The notes under the pieces: generated by a model
The model's database searches: none
What the model was told of the DNA's origin: nothing
Seen by the model: only the letters and a program-made list of their open reading frames with translations
DNA from: Pseudeuparius sepicola
Lineage: Eukaryota > Arthropoda > Insecta > Coleoptera > Anthribidae
NCBI GenBank assembly: GCA_963920635.1
Contig: OY987306.1
Span: forward strand, 12,604,001-12,668,000
Length of the DNA stretch: 64,000 nt
Direction of reading: 5' to 3'
Position numbers and translations under genes: made by a program
Part shown: in pieces, positions 21,543 through 33,605 of the stretch
Position numbering within the stretch: position 1 is the stretch's first letter
Layout of the letters: each line of letters starts with the position of its first letter

Positions 21543-23273
21543 GCCTTGGTAATTATTGAATATAGTGTATGCACCGCCCGATTTTCTTGAAATTTTGGCT
21601 ACCCCCCTATTTTCGAGGTCCCTGAACACGAATCTGACCTCAGCTTCTTGAGGCCGGACGTAGTTTCGGAGAAAATGAATTTTCAAATTTCCTTTTGACA
21701 CCCCACTTTTCGCGGCGCTATTTGTGGCTCTTATCGGGATGAATTTTTACTGTGCGCAGCTCAAACTAATCACCACACTATTTTGCACCTTCTGCAACAT
21801 CGAAACTTCGCGAAAACCCGCGGGAAAACAGAAATTTTCCAAGATTTATACAATGTTTTTCACGCGGTTGCTCTGTCCGGTATTTTGCTTGACGCTTGAC
21901 GTTTGAGTGGGACTAGTGGGAGGGGCGTTGACTTAAAGTGCCATCGATATTAAGAGCAGAAAACTGGAGCGCTTGCTCTCATAATCCACAGGAGTGAATG
22001 AAAATGTTAAAAATTAAACATTAAATTTATTAGGGCCCAGCTTTGTCAATAACATTATTTAAATTGGTGTTGATAGAAGTCCCCAATCTAGCATAATATG
22101 GGTAAATGCTCTTAAATCTGTTTGCGAATCTCTATCCACTTCCAAAGAGAAAATGTTATTGTTCGGCAAAGACCACGAGAAGGTGTGGGCCCAACCTTTT
22201 GGCTACCCCCCTATTTTCGAGGTCCCTGAACACGAATCTGACCTCAGTGTTTTGAGGTCGGACATAGTTTCCGAGAAAATACATTTTCAAATTTCCTTTT
22301 GACACCCCACTTTTCACGGCGATATTTGTGGTTATAATCCGGATAAATTTTTAGTGTACGCAGCTCAAACTGATCACCACCCTACTTTGCACCTTCTGCA
22401 GCATCGAAAGTTCGCGCAAAGCCGCGGAAAAACCGAAATTTTGAAAGATTTATGCCGTTTTCTCGTTTTCGCCCGACGATCGGCGCGCGCTGATCGTTGG
22501 GCGAAAACAGCGGCCGGGCCGGGCGTAAACACGGCATAAATCTTTCAAAATTTCGGTTTTTCCGCGGCTTTGCGCGAACTTTCGATGCTGCAGAAGGTGC
22601 AAAGTAGGGTGGTGATCAGTTTGAGCTAAATTCATCTCGATTATAACCAAATATCGCCTTGAAAAGTGAGGTGTCAAAGGAAATTTGAAAATTCATTTTC
22701 TCGTAACTACGCCCGAGCATCAAAAACTAAGGTCAGATTCGTGTTCAGGCACTTCGAAAATAGGGGGGTAGCCGAAATTTCAAGAAAATCGGGCGGTGCA
22801 TACACTATATTCCATAATTTAATTTTTTTACTTTTTCATAACTTCTCTAGTTCTAACCTCGCAACATCGTTGGCTCCGTATAGCAGCGCCAGCTGTCGCT
22901 CTCCCATCTCTCCCGCGCAATCGCAGCTGAATGTCTAGGGAAAATGAGTATGTCCCAAAACATTGTATAAATCTTGGAAAATTTCTGTTTTCCCGCGGGT
23001 TTTCGCGAAGTTTCGATGTTGCAGAAGGTGCAAAATAGTGTGGTGATTAGTTTGAGCTGCGCACAGTAAAAATTCATCCCGATAAGAGCCACAAATAGCG
23101 CCGCGAAAAGTGGGGTGTCAAAAGGAAATTTGAAAATTCATTTTCTCGGAAACTACGTCCGGCCTCAAGAAGCTGAGGCCAGATTCGTGTTCAGGGACCT
23201 CGAAAATAGGGGGGTAGCCAAAATTTCAAGAAAATCGGGCGGTGCATACACTATATTCAATAATTACCAAAGC
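21543..23273. mobile_element. Nested palindromic element, 1.73 kb
   Basis: Outer arms (about 21543-21860 and 22955-23273) are near-perfect inverse copies starting TTGGTAATTATTGAATATAG. A second, inner pair of the same family (about 22200-22490 and 22500-22810) is inverted around a GC-rich centre near 22490 (CGATCGGCGCGCG). The four arms share the same block order, including TTGGCTACCCCCCTATTTTC and GAAAATGAATTTTCAAATTT. Frames read from both arms give the same peptides, so they are shadows of the repeat. Confidence 0.85.
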
Positions 23274-23662
23274 GTTATATAACAGGTGACCCCCCCCCAC
23301 AAATAGGGAAATAGGGACCTGTCACTCTAGTTAGTCAATTTGATTGGTAGTAAGGAATAAAAAAAATAATTAAATTCTGAAACTTAATACAAAATTCTGA
23401 AACATAACCAAATGTAACATTTTCTATAACTTATGTAACATAAATATCATTCATAAAAATACAAGTGCGGGAAGATGCGGTTTTGGAATGTTAGACGTGT
23501 AAGGGAGTAGGTATGGCCGAAAAGTAGCAATCCGGTAAAATAAAAATGAAATGGTATGAGGTATAGGGTTTTCCCCTAGCGTTCAACAATAGGCGAGCCC
23601 GGGCTTGCCCCTCCTGGCCTTTGCCACGCCGCCCGCGGCGCCTGTCTTGTCCGGAGAATGAG
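23274..23662. other. Spacer with a GC-rich block
   Basis: A GC-rich block at 23585-23650 abuts the 3' end of the next element; short - strand frames through it lack motifs. Confidence 0.3.
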
Positions 23663-25440
23663 AAAATAATAATAATAATAAATACATTTATTTCCAAAGG
23701 TTACATATTTATACAAAGCATACCTACATCTGTATAAAAATATAAGCAAGTCACAACATATACATAGATACACATTCATATACTATATAGGTAATATCTG
23801 TGGACTAAACAATAACACTAAGATCAGAACTAATATAATCAGCAACTGACTATGTTTCTGTGTTAATCAATAATTTGTGAATTTTCTTTTTAAATTGTTT
23901 TACATTATTTGTTTGTTTAATGTCATTATGCAGATAATTGTAGGCTCGTAAACAACTGTACAAGGGCCCCTTTTCAAACATTGATAATTGATGCATCGGA
24001 TAGGTGTATTCAAATGTTCTGGTGTTATAGGTGTATTGTGGGTTAAAAGGCAAAAACAAATCTGTTTTTAAAAAAGAATAGAAGCAGTTCCTGAATATAT
24101 ATTGCAGAGACAGTGAGGTTTTTATTTTCCTTAAAACAACCTCTACACGATTCTAGTGGGCATAATTTAAACAAAATTCTGACTGCCCTTTTCTGACAAA
24201 TGAAAATCCTACCAATGTCTCTGCAATTACCATAAAATAAAATTCCATACCTTATGTGAGACTCCATATTAGAATGGTAGACTGTTTTTAGCACCTTGGC
24301 ATCAACATATTTCGATAACACCTTAAGACTATAGCAAGCAGAGTCTACTTGTTACATATGTGCTCGACATGCACATCCCAACACAGTGTGATCAATGAAA
24401 ACTCCCAAAAATGTAGCTGCCTCAGAGACTTTAATACTCTCACCCTGCATCAAGATATTAGAGGGTGTTACAATACGAGATCTATTAGTTTTGAAAAAAA
24501 CTGCATTTGTTTTAGAGGGATTTAAAACAAGTTTATTTCTTACAAACCATTCATTTGCCCTACTAATAATATTAGATGCTCCCTTGCGGGACTCCTTGTT
24601 TTAATAATTTAATGTCAGATTGCGCGTTAAAATTATTATTCTTTCTGACGCCATTTGACACCTATTTGTTAAGTATGAGCGTAGCGAACTCAGAGAGGGC
24701 CCTCCTACACCGTACTTATTTAATTTCTGCAACAGAGTTTCATGAATTAGGCAATCATATGCTTTTGACAGGTCCAGGAATAATCCCAATACCTTCTGAT
24801 CCTCTTCTAAAGCTCTAAGTATATTTTGAACAAATTGGAAGATCGCTGTGTGAGTTGATCTACCGCGACAATAGCTATGTTGAAATTCATTATACAAATT
24901 AGACTCGCTAAAAAAGCAGTAATCCTTGTGGCCATGACTTTTTCAAAAACTTTTGAAAATGTTGGCAGCAAACTTATGGGATGATATTTTTCCAATTGTG
25001 TTGCATCGCCTTTTTTATACAATGGTTTTAGCAATGCTACCTTTTGGAAAAATACCAAATTTAAGGGAGTTATTAATTAATTAAACCATTGGTTTTAGTA
25101 TCTCATCAACACATTCCTTAACCAGTGTTGTAGGAATGTCATCGAAACCACTACCTACTTCATTTTGCTTTAAGGTTATGCACAATATCACTAACCTCTC
25201 TTGCATCAACCTTTCTTAGAAACATTGATTTATTAATGTTTGAAATTTTATCAGAATATGGCAAGTGAGGCAGTTGTGACAATAGTTGTGCAGCAGAATT
25301 CACAGAAATGTCATTGAACTCATTTGCAATTTGATATGCAGTTCCAGATACTTTTATCTCTCTATTAATGTCAGTTTGTCCCTTTATTTCATTGACAATA
25401 GGGTACTTGACAATATTTTTAATTGCTCTAAAATTGTACT
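23663..25440 (-). pseudogene. CR1-type non-LTR reverse transcriptase, broken
   Basis: The element ends in an AAT microsatellite (about 23668-23685), the 3' tail on the - strand. Reading 5' to 3' on the - strand: KYPIVNEIKGQTDI near 25400, VALLKPLYKKGDATQLEKYH with PISLLPTFSKVFEKVM (25058-24807), QHSYCRGRSTHTAIF and LFLDLSKAYDCL (motif A) at 24897-24601. Then come ISRANEWFVRNKLVLNPSKT and the C-terminal IRYGILFYGNCRD with FICQKRAVRILF (24321-24043). The stretch between motif A and the EWF block lacks both the PQGS and FADD motifs, so an internal deletion removed the catalytic aspartates. The matching endonuclease lies at 26985-27600, with foreign DNA in between. Confidence 0.85.
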
Positions 25441-26810
25441 CTGTTTACAGTAGATGTACCAACATAAAACGTAATAAATGAAACAACGGCTTTTAACACT
25501 TATTTATTTATGATAATTAAACACGAAGTTGCACAATTTTGTTCAGGCTGAAATCTACAGTTTCGTCGTTCTATTGTCCAGAATGCCAAAAGTGGCAACT
25601 CTGTGCCTCTCAGGAGGAACGGAACTGTAACGTTGCCGGTGCCCGTTTGCAATATTTCGTGGAACAAGGACAAATTGCAGTTTTCTATTCAAATATCTCC
25701 AGCTTGCCTATGAATATCTGTTACTTAATGTATTGCAACTTTTGAGCTTTAACTAACGCAATTGCACACACAAATTTTGTCACATAAAGACTTTTTTATT
25801 CCGCATATTGACTCCTCTATAGCAAAATGGTGTCTGTTTATGCTGCACACGCTGGAAACTATATCCTTCATCTCTGCCACGTAACAGTTTAGTTAAAATA
25901 TCTGTATACGGAACGTACTATAAATATTCAGGTATCAATAATGGGGGAAATATTCGCCTATGTGGCAACGTTACCTGCCCACCTAGGCATCTAACCATAT
26001 GCATATATCCACATGTCATCTAACACGTATGGTTTTTTGATCGGCAGATGACATCCCGTGATGCCAACTGTCATTCCGATTCCGTATATCGCTAAGTCAA
26101 AACATTAGTAGATATTAATATCTGTGCGATTTATTATAGTTTGTTATTAATATTTACTATTATATATATTATTTGCGGACCTAGTTATCGTGTTGTTAGA
26201 TGTGTAAGGTAAGATATCATGGACCCTAAAAGGAAAATCCGTAATTTGCCGAAATTGGGATGCTTTTTAAGTAGCACAAATTTTTTCTAATAATCCGATG
26301 TTGGCGTCTGCCGAAATTCATGGGATAAAACTGCAAAGGTTTGTACCTACCTACGTTGTAGTAATAGTACAGTTGTATTATGAGTTATTAATAAAGAGAG
26401 AACCTCGGCCTAGGGACCATCTTGAAGGCGCGTTTATAAAGGCGCCATAGTGCTTAATATTGAGCCTGAATTCCGGCCCAACCTAGCCAAAAAATTTGCA
26501 GAAAAACGATTGAATAGATATTTACGAAAAAAAAAAACACTTCTTGACTAAATGTGGTTTCACGCGGCATCATAAGTCTGGGAGTTTGAGGTTAGAATTC
26601 TGAAATTTCAACTTTCCTTGCAACTTTCACTGCCGAATAAGGTTATGTCTTAAAACACTTTAGTGGTATTGCTATGTTGCCAAATTGTCTTTTTAAAACA
26701 CTTGTGACGTCATAAGTGCTTTCCCGCCAAATTTCGAAGAAAGTCTAAAAACTTGATAAGTACGTAAATATATATTTTTTAAATAATCGTAGGGTCTTAG
26801 GCAAGTGTCC
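25441..26810. other. Probable insertion inside the CR1-type element, unidentified
   Basis: RT coding ends near 25440 and endonuclease-side linker resumes near 26811. The DNA between carries no CR1 motif. A 68-residue + frame at 25539-25745 has FYCPECQKWQLCASQEE, a possible zinc-knuckle-like Cys pair, but nothing I can name. GTCAAGTACCCTATTGTCAA at 26850-26870 is the inverse of the sequence at 25391-25412, so the boundaries may involve inverted microhomology or a local inversion. Confidence 0.4.
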
Positions 26811-27600
26811 AGGAATTGTTTTATCAAGTTTGTAAAATTTCGTCAAGTACCCTATTGTCAACACCTATTTTTACACTCTTTAATTTCAGCTTCCATAGCT
26901 TTACTATTCCATTTTTTGTAGTTTTTACCCTAACTTTTTTAATTGGAAAACAAAGATTAAATTTACCATCGAAAAGTACAGGTAAATAGATCCCACTGCT
27001 CATTGACTGCCATTTTATTTAAATTGTACAGGCTTGACCAATCAAGTTGATGTAGACTGTTCTTAAATTTAATTTTATTCACCCTGCTAAAAATCCTTCT
27101 ATGCACTTAGTTTGAAACCTGTTTGTTTACTTCAAGATCTACTGTTATAGACTGTGCACTATGATCAGAAATTTCAGAATGCCAGACATTGTTCCTAATG
27201 TATTCACAATTAATCAGGATGTTGTCGATACATGATTCGCTTCCCCCCAACAACACACGTTAGTTCAAATATTGACCGAGAGAGATTGAAAGACCTCCAT
27301 TATCAAACTTAATATTAAAATCGCCAAGAACGACAACTATATGATTACTTAAACACGTACTTTCGAGAATATTCTTTAACTGTTGGAGAAAAATTATGAA
27401 GTCACAATTTGGTGGTCTATAAATAGCTAATACTATTACAATATTGTCATAAATGTTTAAGCAACATTCAATTACCCTTTCAACAGACATTACTTTAGCC
27501 TGAATCATTTCTTTACTTTTTATGTCACTTCTAACATATATAGCACTACCACCATGCGTATTTATTTCTGACCTACAAAAACTTGCTTCTAGATAGAAAT
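26811..27600 (-). pseudogene. Endonuclease domain and linker of the CR1-type element
   Basis: On the - strand the frame gives INTHGGSAIYVRSDI, IVIVLAIYRPPN, HIVVVLGDFNIKF and, in an adjoining frame, SCIDNILIN with EISDHSAQSITVDLEV. The order GG.A.YVR, YRPP, GDFN and SDH is diagnostic of the AP-like endonuclease of non-LTR elements; D of GDFN and the SDH pair are catalytic. At about 27600 the sequence switches abruptly into a palindromic-MITE arm, so the N-terminal part is lost. The longer open frame to 27757 is an artefact of reading through that repeat. Confidence 0.8.
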
Positions 27601-27602
27601 TT

Positions 27603-27985
27603 TGGTAATTATGGAATATACTGTATGCACCGTCCGATTTTCTTGAAATTTTGGCTACCCCCCCATTTTTGAGGTCCCTGAACACGAATCTGACCTCAGT
27701 GTTTTGTGGTCGGACATAGTGTCCGAGAAAATGAATTTTCAAATTTCCTTTTGACACCCCACTTTTTCACGGTGATATTTGTGGTTATAATCCGTATAAA
27801 TTTTTAGTGTTCGCAGCTCAAACTGATCACCACCCCATTTTGCACCTTCTGCAGCATCGAAACTTCGCGAAAACCCGCAGAAGAACTGAAATTTTGAAAG
27901 ATTTGTGCCGTGTTTACGTCCGGCCCATCCGCTGTTTTCGCCCGACAATCGGCGCGCTACACTGTTCCCAGTCGATTGCACATTT
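27603..27985 (+). repeat. Single arm of the 21.5-kb palindromic MITE family
   Basis: Shows the same block order as 22200-22490 (GCACCGTCCGATTTTCTTGA, then TTTTGGCTACCC, then GAAAATGAATTTTCAAATTT), ending near CCCGACAATCGGCGCGC. It truncates the CR1-type endonuclease. Confidence 0.75.
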
Positions 27986-28337
27986 TGATGAAGAAAACTG
28001 ACCTGACCTCCTATGGCTAGAGCGAACTCAAATAGAGAAGTACATGTACGTCATCGACCAGCCTGCGCGAATGTTTCTACCATAGGCGTATCAATTTTAG
28101 TCATATTCTAAGTAGATGCATAAAATGTATAAAAATAAATATTAAATGTTTTTGGCTGTAAATTTGTTTTCAATGCTTACGGTATGGACGTTTTATTTGA
28201 AAGAAAATAAAGTGAAGCGTTACTAAAAAACATTTTTTGCTATGCTAATTTTATTCCAATAAATTTATTATGCACTAAAAAAGTAGCTATATAAAAACTA
28301 TGAAATTTTTGGGTACACAAGCAACACATATAATATA

Positions 28338-28973
28338 CAGGGTGAGTCACATCTAAAGGCAGAGCCGAAAACACAAGGTAGAACTCGCTAAAATAAGCAC
28401 ATATGCTTAATAAACATTAGCCCAAAAAAACTTGGTTCTCCATATACAGCGTGTTGAAAATTTTCCAAAAATAACATATTTTTTAAATTTCTTTTGGTAC
28501 ACATTATACACTGCACGGTTGCCATTTTGTGGAATAATTTGACCCCGTTCAGATCACCAGCGGCGTAGGTACAAATTGTTACTGTAAATAATTGTAGAAA
28601 AAAAGTAGTACGGCCCTGTGCAAAACCAAAAATTTTGCCTTTTTTGGATAGCCCATTTGATTTGGAACAAAAAGTGCCTCTTGGTATTTTTTTATTTCTG
28701 GTACAGTATCTTCGTAATTTCGGATTTTTTAAACTAGTGTCAAGGTGATTATGCTGGCATTTAAAATAAAATTATTTGTATCTACGCCGCTGCTCATCTG
28801 AACAGGACCAAATTATTGCACAAAATGACAACCCATAATACGTATAAAATAATTCCTAAACGGGCTAGAAAAAAATTAAAAAATATTTGGAAAAGTTTCA
28901 ACACTCATATGTGCTTATTTTAGCGAATTCTACCTTGTGTTTTCGGCTCTGCCTTTAGATGTGACTCACCCTG
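28338..28973. mobile_element. Mariner-type palindromic MITE, 636 bp
   Basis: TA|CAGGGTGAGTCACATCTAAA on the left, TTTAGATGTGACTCACCCTG|TA on the right. Arms of about 260 bp are inverted (CGCTAAAATAAGCACATATG against CATATGTGCTTATTTTAGCG) with a loop near 28600-28710. Nested inside the DDE element. Confidence 0.88.
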
Positions 28974-29035
28974 TATATAGTATATATATAGTATATGATA
29001 ATATAATGTATTATAATGGTTCTATTCCTGCGAGG

Positions 29036-29628
29036 TCAATCGTCAGATTCTTCTGTGTTCACTACAAATACTAAATCTTCAAGTGCTTCATCTAGGAGAT
29101 GCTCTTTTTGGATATATTCATTTATAATTTTTTCAGAGTGCTCACACACAGACACCCAATCAGCTGGTCCTATTTCCTCAAATCTCTGTCTTGCTAATGC
29201 TTCGACATCATTTAATTTAAATGAAACATTTCTTGTGGCAACCCAGTTTTTCATATTGGCCCATATTTTCTCGATTTGGTTGAACTCTGGATGATATGGA
29301 GGTAATCTTAATACACGATGACCATGTTCGGTCATAAGTGTATCCAATTTGTACTTATGATGTTTACTTTTATGCATCTTAATGACTTCATATAATTCTG
29401 GTTTTGTTAATGTGGGATCATGTGCAATATTTCTTTGTTCAAGCCAGATTATCATATCTTTTTTTAAAGTCGCAGTAGTTGGGTCTTTGTCATATGCAAC
29501 GTTATGATATGAGGCATTATCTACTACCAGCACAGATCTCGGAGGCAGATTTGGTAGTAATTGTTGTTTTACCCACTTCATAAAATTGTCGTGGTTCATT
29601 TCGTCGTGATAATCGCCCGATTTTGTAC
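29036..29628 (-). CDS. DDE transposase, C-terminal exon (IS630/Tc1/mariner type)
   Basis: The - strand frame is open from the acceptor TTTTGCAG|GTACAAAATC (exon begins at 29628) to a stop at 29036. It reads GTKSGDYHDEMNHDNFMKW, then PPRSVLVVDNASYHNVAYD (second catalytic Asp in VVDNASYH), then LRLPPYHPEFNQIEKIWANM, where the Glu of NQIEKIW would complete the triad. An acidic tail follows. The downstream ATG at 29599 is probably internal, because GDYHDEMN is itself conserved in this transposase family. The N-terminal HTH and first Asp were not found upstream. Possible joining segment ending ALIG at 29728 is in phase (ATAG|GTATGT) but runs into a stop. The 190-residue exon has no frame damage, so the copy may be young or under constraint. 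Confidence 0.78.
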
Positions 29629-29865
29629 CTGCAAAACCAAAATATGTAAATAGAAAAAATGTAAATTTTATAGGTAATGTTATACCCCATAATTAAATTG
29701 CCAAAAGAAAATATTTAATTTACATACCTATTAATGCAATGAATGGTAATTTGAATTATATTATTATAATCCTGAAGACACAGGTATAATATACGTCAGA
29801 TTTAATACACGTAAAACAGAGCTATTAAAAGAACTTATTTTGACCACAGACACAATATTACACTA

Positions 29866-29912
29866 CCAGCAATACACTATCACACACTACCAGCAATACA
29901 CTATCACACACG
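29866..29912. repeat. 23-bp tandem duplication
   Basis: CACTACCAGCAATACACTAT and CACA occur twice in a row in the presumed 5' leader of the DDE element. Confidence 0.8.
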
Positions 29913-29967
29913 ATGCACCAGGGAACACTGCCACTATCGCAATAAACTGCATATCAAACGCACCTCT

Positions 29968-29977
29968 TCTTTTATAG
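29968..29977 (-). promoter_or_regulatory. Possible TATA box of the DDE element
   Basis: CTATAAAAGA on the - strand, about 340 bp upstream of the transposase exon, between the right TIR and the tandem duplication. Position fits an element promoter; motif evidence only. Confidence 0.35.
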
Positions 29978-30137
29978 TTTATGCATTATGCACCCGTCGC
30001 ATGACCGAGTACCCGCCTATGCGGCCGACCCACCCCTTCAAAATGGACTTGCCCGGCAACCCGACGGAAATTCGTTCCCGGCGCAGGATGACGTACATGT
30101 ACTTCTCTATTTGAATTCGGTCTAACGCCACTGAAGA

Positions 30138-31147
30138 TTTAGAAAATTGTTTATGATTATACCTTCTGGCCACAAAGTTGGTGACAAAAAATCCCCTTCT
30201 TTATTCTCAGGTGCTTTGATCTTAAAAGAAAAAAGAAATGCTATTTAATTCAGGGCCCTGATCCAAAAATTCGAAAATTCTGTTTGTTTCGTAATGTACC
30301 TAATATGTTTTGAGATTTGAAAAAAAAAAAAACAAAGGAACCTACGTAACTACTTTCTGATTTGATTAATAAATGATAAACGATAAGTGATAAGTATATA
30401 AAGTATAAGTTATAAGTATCACTTTTTTGCAATCTAAATCGGTTTTCCCTTTACTTTCATTCTAATTTCTTCAAAATTGGACCGATTAGGCGATTAATTA
30501 ACTGAACGTGAATATACATATACTTTACATACCTTACCGAAATAAAAACGTAGTTAGTATCTGACTGTTAGTTACTAATAAGTTACACACTTATATAGAC
30601 ATGGATTTATTTTTTCTGAATTTTCGTGACTTAATTTAACCTATGTCGCTGCTTCCGGCCGCTCGCTGCTGGGTCGGCTGGGCTCGCCCACCCTAAAGTT
30701 AAATGCCGAACATATGCGTAACCTATGTTTATATCCTTGCATAGCTTGGGCATGTTAGCTCTCGTAGCAGACGTATGGCTTGGCTAGATTCGACAGCTCG
30801 GGCTGCTACGGGCTTGCCCATCGGCATCGGCTGGGACGGCTGGAGAACCGCACACCGGGAAGTTTGGGAAATTCAATCGCGCCCTCCCATAATAATTACC
30901 AAATTTGAATTTTGGTACCTATACGTTTCACTCGTGAGTCTATGTCATTCATTGGTAAATTTAATACCATTGTTGAGCATGATACAAAAATTCCTTTTTT
31001 CCTTTTCCGTTGTCCGGTTGGGTGGGATTGCCACGAGCCACCACTGTCACAATGCGATCATGATGATTCATTACAGAACCACAAAGGCAAATTATTTCAT
31101 GCTGAACTCTCAGCCTCAGCCGAATGTCTTTTGCTGCCGGCATCTAA
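30138..31147. other. No supported gene
   Basis: GC-rich patches (30650-30700, 30785-30860) alternate with AT-rich DNA. The 145-residue + frame at 30775-31212 runs into the foldback arm, where its last 22 codons also appear in inverse at 33540, so I do not accept it as a gene. Confidence 0.35.
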
Positions 31148-33605
31148 TAGACCGTCAGATAGTGACAGATTTAGGTGCCCCATTTTCGCATACTAGCCTC
31201 GAAGAGGGTTGAAAAGTACATCGATGCTGAGTAGAATGAAGTGAAATTTACGAGTGGCCCCTGGGGATAACATATGGAAAATTCGATTTTCCTGAACAGA
31301 AATAAAAGGTGTCTGTTGCCCATATTTCCACGCTAGCCATGTTCACTAAATTATTAATTAATAGAACCTGGTTTCGGAAAACCAAAGACTTGAGTGTTGC
31401 AGGTGGCTAAAGGGTTGAAAAGTTCGTAGTTTTGTAAGCAAAAATAGAAATTTTGACCGATTTTTCCACACAAGCCCATCGAAAGTATGAAAACGTACAA
31501 CGTCACTAACCCGAAAAACATATTGGGTTGAGTGGCGCGAATGGATAAGTACATTTTGAGGTCGGAAAATTTAACGGAATTTTTTTCGATTTTTCAGTTA
31601 TTTTTCCATGCAAGCCTTTGAAACTATAGAAAGTTGTTGATGTGTTAGACATTATAATGAAATTGGCATGATTATCGGATGTGGACGGAACGAAGACTTG
31701 CGTCGGAAAGTTGCAGGAAAATTTATGAAAATTGCCATCATTTTCCCACGCAAGCCGTTTGACATATGCTCAGAAAAAGTGATTCTAAGACCATATAACA
31801 AAAGGCTTGCGTGTCGGACATGGTCATCACATTAATAATTATGTATAATTTAAAAAATCTAGAAATTTCCACCATTATCTCATACAAGCCGTTTAGCAAT
31901 AGCTTAGAAAAAGTGATTATAAGACTATTGTAACAAAGGCTTCAGTGAAATTGAAAAAAAGTTGAAATTGACAAAATGTGTCCCAAAACACCTGTTGACT
32001 CCAAAGTTCGAAAAATAATAATATCGCCTACCTCATTTAAATGTTACAGATGAATTGTACGTTCAAAACAAAGAAAAAAATGCCTAATAGGCATTGAATA
32101 AAACATCACTGGTCATCATATTAATTATACATTATTTATTTAACAAAGAGATTACCAAAAAATCTAGAAATTTCCACCATTTTCGCGCACAAGCCGTTTG
32201 ACATATTATTATGATTAGAAAAAGTGATTGTAAGACTATTGCAATCAAACTGCTTGACTGCCGGACATGGAGCATATTATTATATGTGCAAAGAAGAGCT
32301 GAAAAAATCTAGAAATGTTTATGCAGAGTTATTATTTTGAATGTATAATTTAGCATACATTTATATTATGAAAATAGTGCTGTGGATATTGCCTTCATAT
32401 AAAAAATATATCTACAATTTATTTTAAAAATATTGATAATGAAATGAGTTACTTTCTTGAATAATTTTACAACCTGGATTATATTAAAAAATGCGGTTTC
32501 AAATTTTACAGAATCATTGAACAATTTAAAGTGACAAAAAAATTCCCTATGAACAATATACCAAAAATTGTTCGCTTTCAAAATGCAACGGATTGAGCTC
32601 GACAAAATTTTGACACCCTATTTCAAGAAAAGCAGTGATGTTTTAGTCAATGCCTATTAGGCATTTTTTTCTTAGTTTTGAAAGTACAATTCATCTGTAA
32701 CATTTAAATGAGGTAGGCGATAATTTTATTTTTCGAACTTTGGAAACAACAGGTGTTTTGGGACACATTTTGCCAATTTCAACTTTTTTTCAATTTCACT
32801 CAAGATTTTTGTTACAATAGTCTTATAATCACTTTTTCTAAGCATATGCTAAACGGCTTGTATGAGAAAATGGTGGAAATTTCTAGATTTTTTAAATTAT
32901 ATATAATTATTAATGTGATAACCATGTCCGACACGCAAGCCTTTTGTTATATAGTCTTAGAATCACTTTTTCTAAGCATGTCAAACGGCTTGCGTGAGAA
33001 AATGGTGGCAATTTTCATAAATTTTCCTGCAACTTTCCTATGATCTGAAAATATGAAGGCCACGCTCTACACACAAGCCATAATTTTTTTAAATACTCTG
33101 AAATTCATAATTTTTTATTGCAATTAATTTCGTTCATGGAAAAATAACTGAAAAATCGAAAAAAAATTCCGTTAAATTTTCCGACCCCAAAATGTACCTA
33201 CTTATCCATTCCCGCCACTCAAGCCAATATGTTTTTCGGGCTAGTGACGATGTACGTTTTCATACTTTCGATGGGCTTGTTTGGAAAAGTCGGTCAAAAT
33301 TTCGATTTTTCCTTACAAGACTACGCCCTTATTTCAACTCTTTAGCCACCTGCAACACTCAAGCCTTTGGTTTTCCGAAGCCAGGTTCTATTAATTAATC
33401 ATTTAGTGAACATGGCTAGCGTGGAAATATGGGCAACAGACACCTTTTATTTCTGTTCAGGAAAATCGAATTTTCCATATGTTATCCCCAGGGCCCACTG
33501 GTAAATTTCACTTCATTCTACTCAGCATCGATGTACTTTTCAACCCTCTTCGAGGCTAGTATGCGAAAATGGGGCACCTAAATCTGTCACTATCTGACGG
33601 TCTAT
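31148..33605. mobile_element. Long foldback element with 140-bp periodic CAAGCC repeats
   Basis: Left arm 31148-32109 and right arm 32627-33605 are inverse copies. They begin ATAGACCGTCAGATAGTGAC and end around GCCTAATAGGCATTG at the inner edge, with a 517-bp spacer. Within the left arm a short conserved block occurs at 31471, 31611, 31751 and 31885 (CAAGCC), preceded by TTTTCC and A/T runs, and again in the spacer at 32190. The spacing is 134-140 bp. The design is a foldback transposon built from satellite-like monomers. The right arm crosses the left boundary (33041) of the triplicated unit. Confidence 0.82.

Larger units (their letters stand above)
28012..30137. mobile_element. DDE-transposase element with about 40-bp TIRs
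   Basis: CTCAAATAGAGAAGTACATG with TACGTCATC after it (left, about 28028-28058) is inverted as GATGACG with TACATGTACTTCTCTATTTG (right, about 30086-30116). The likeness extends outward through a TAGASCGAA block. Between them lie one intact DDE exon on the - strand, a TATA-containing segment and a nested MITE. The outer edges and target duplication are not clear. Confidence 0.6.

Noticed and set aside
21420..23092. Several 60-90 residue frames around the 21.5-kb palindrome
   Set aside because: The same peptides are read from both arms in opposite orientation; they are repeat translation.
30775..31212. 145-residue + frame as a gene
   Set aside because: Its C-terminal 22 codons are the start of the foldback arm and reappear in inverse at 33540; no domain, no splice context.
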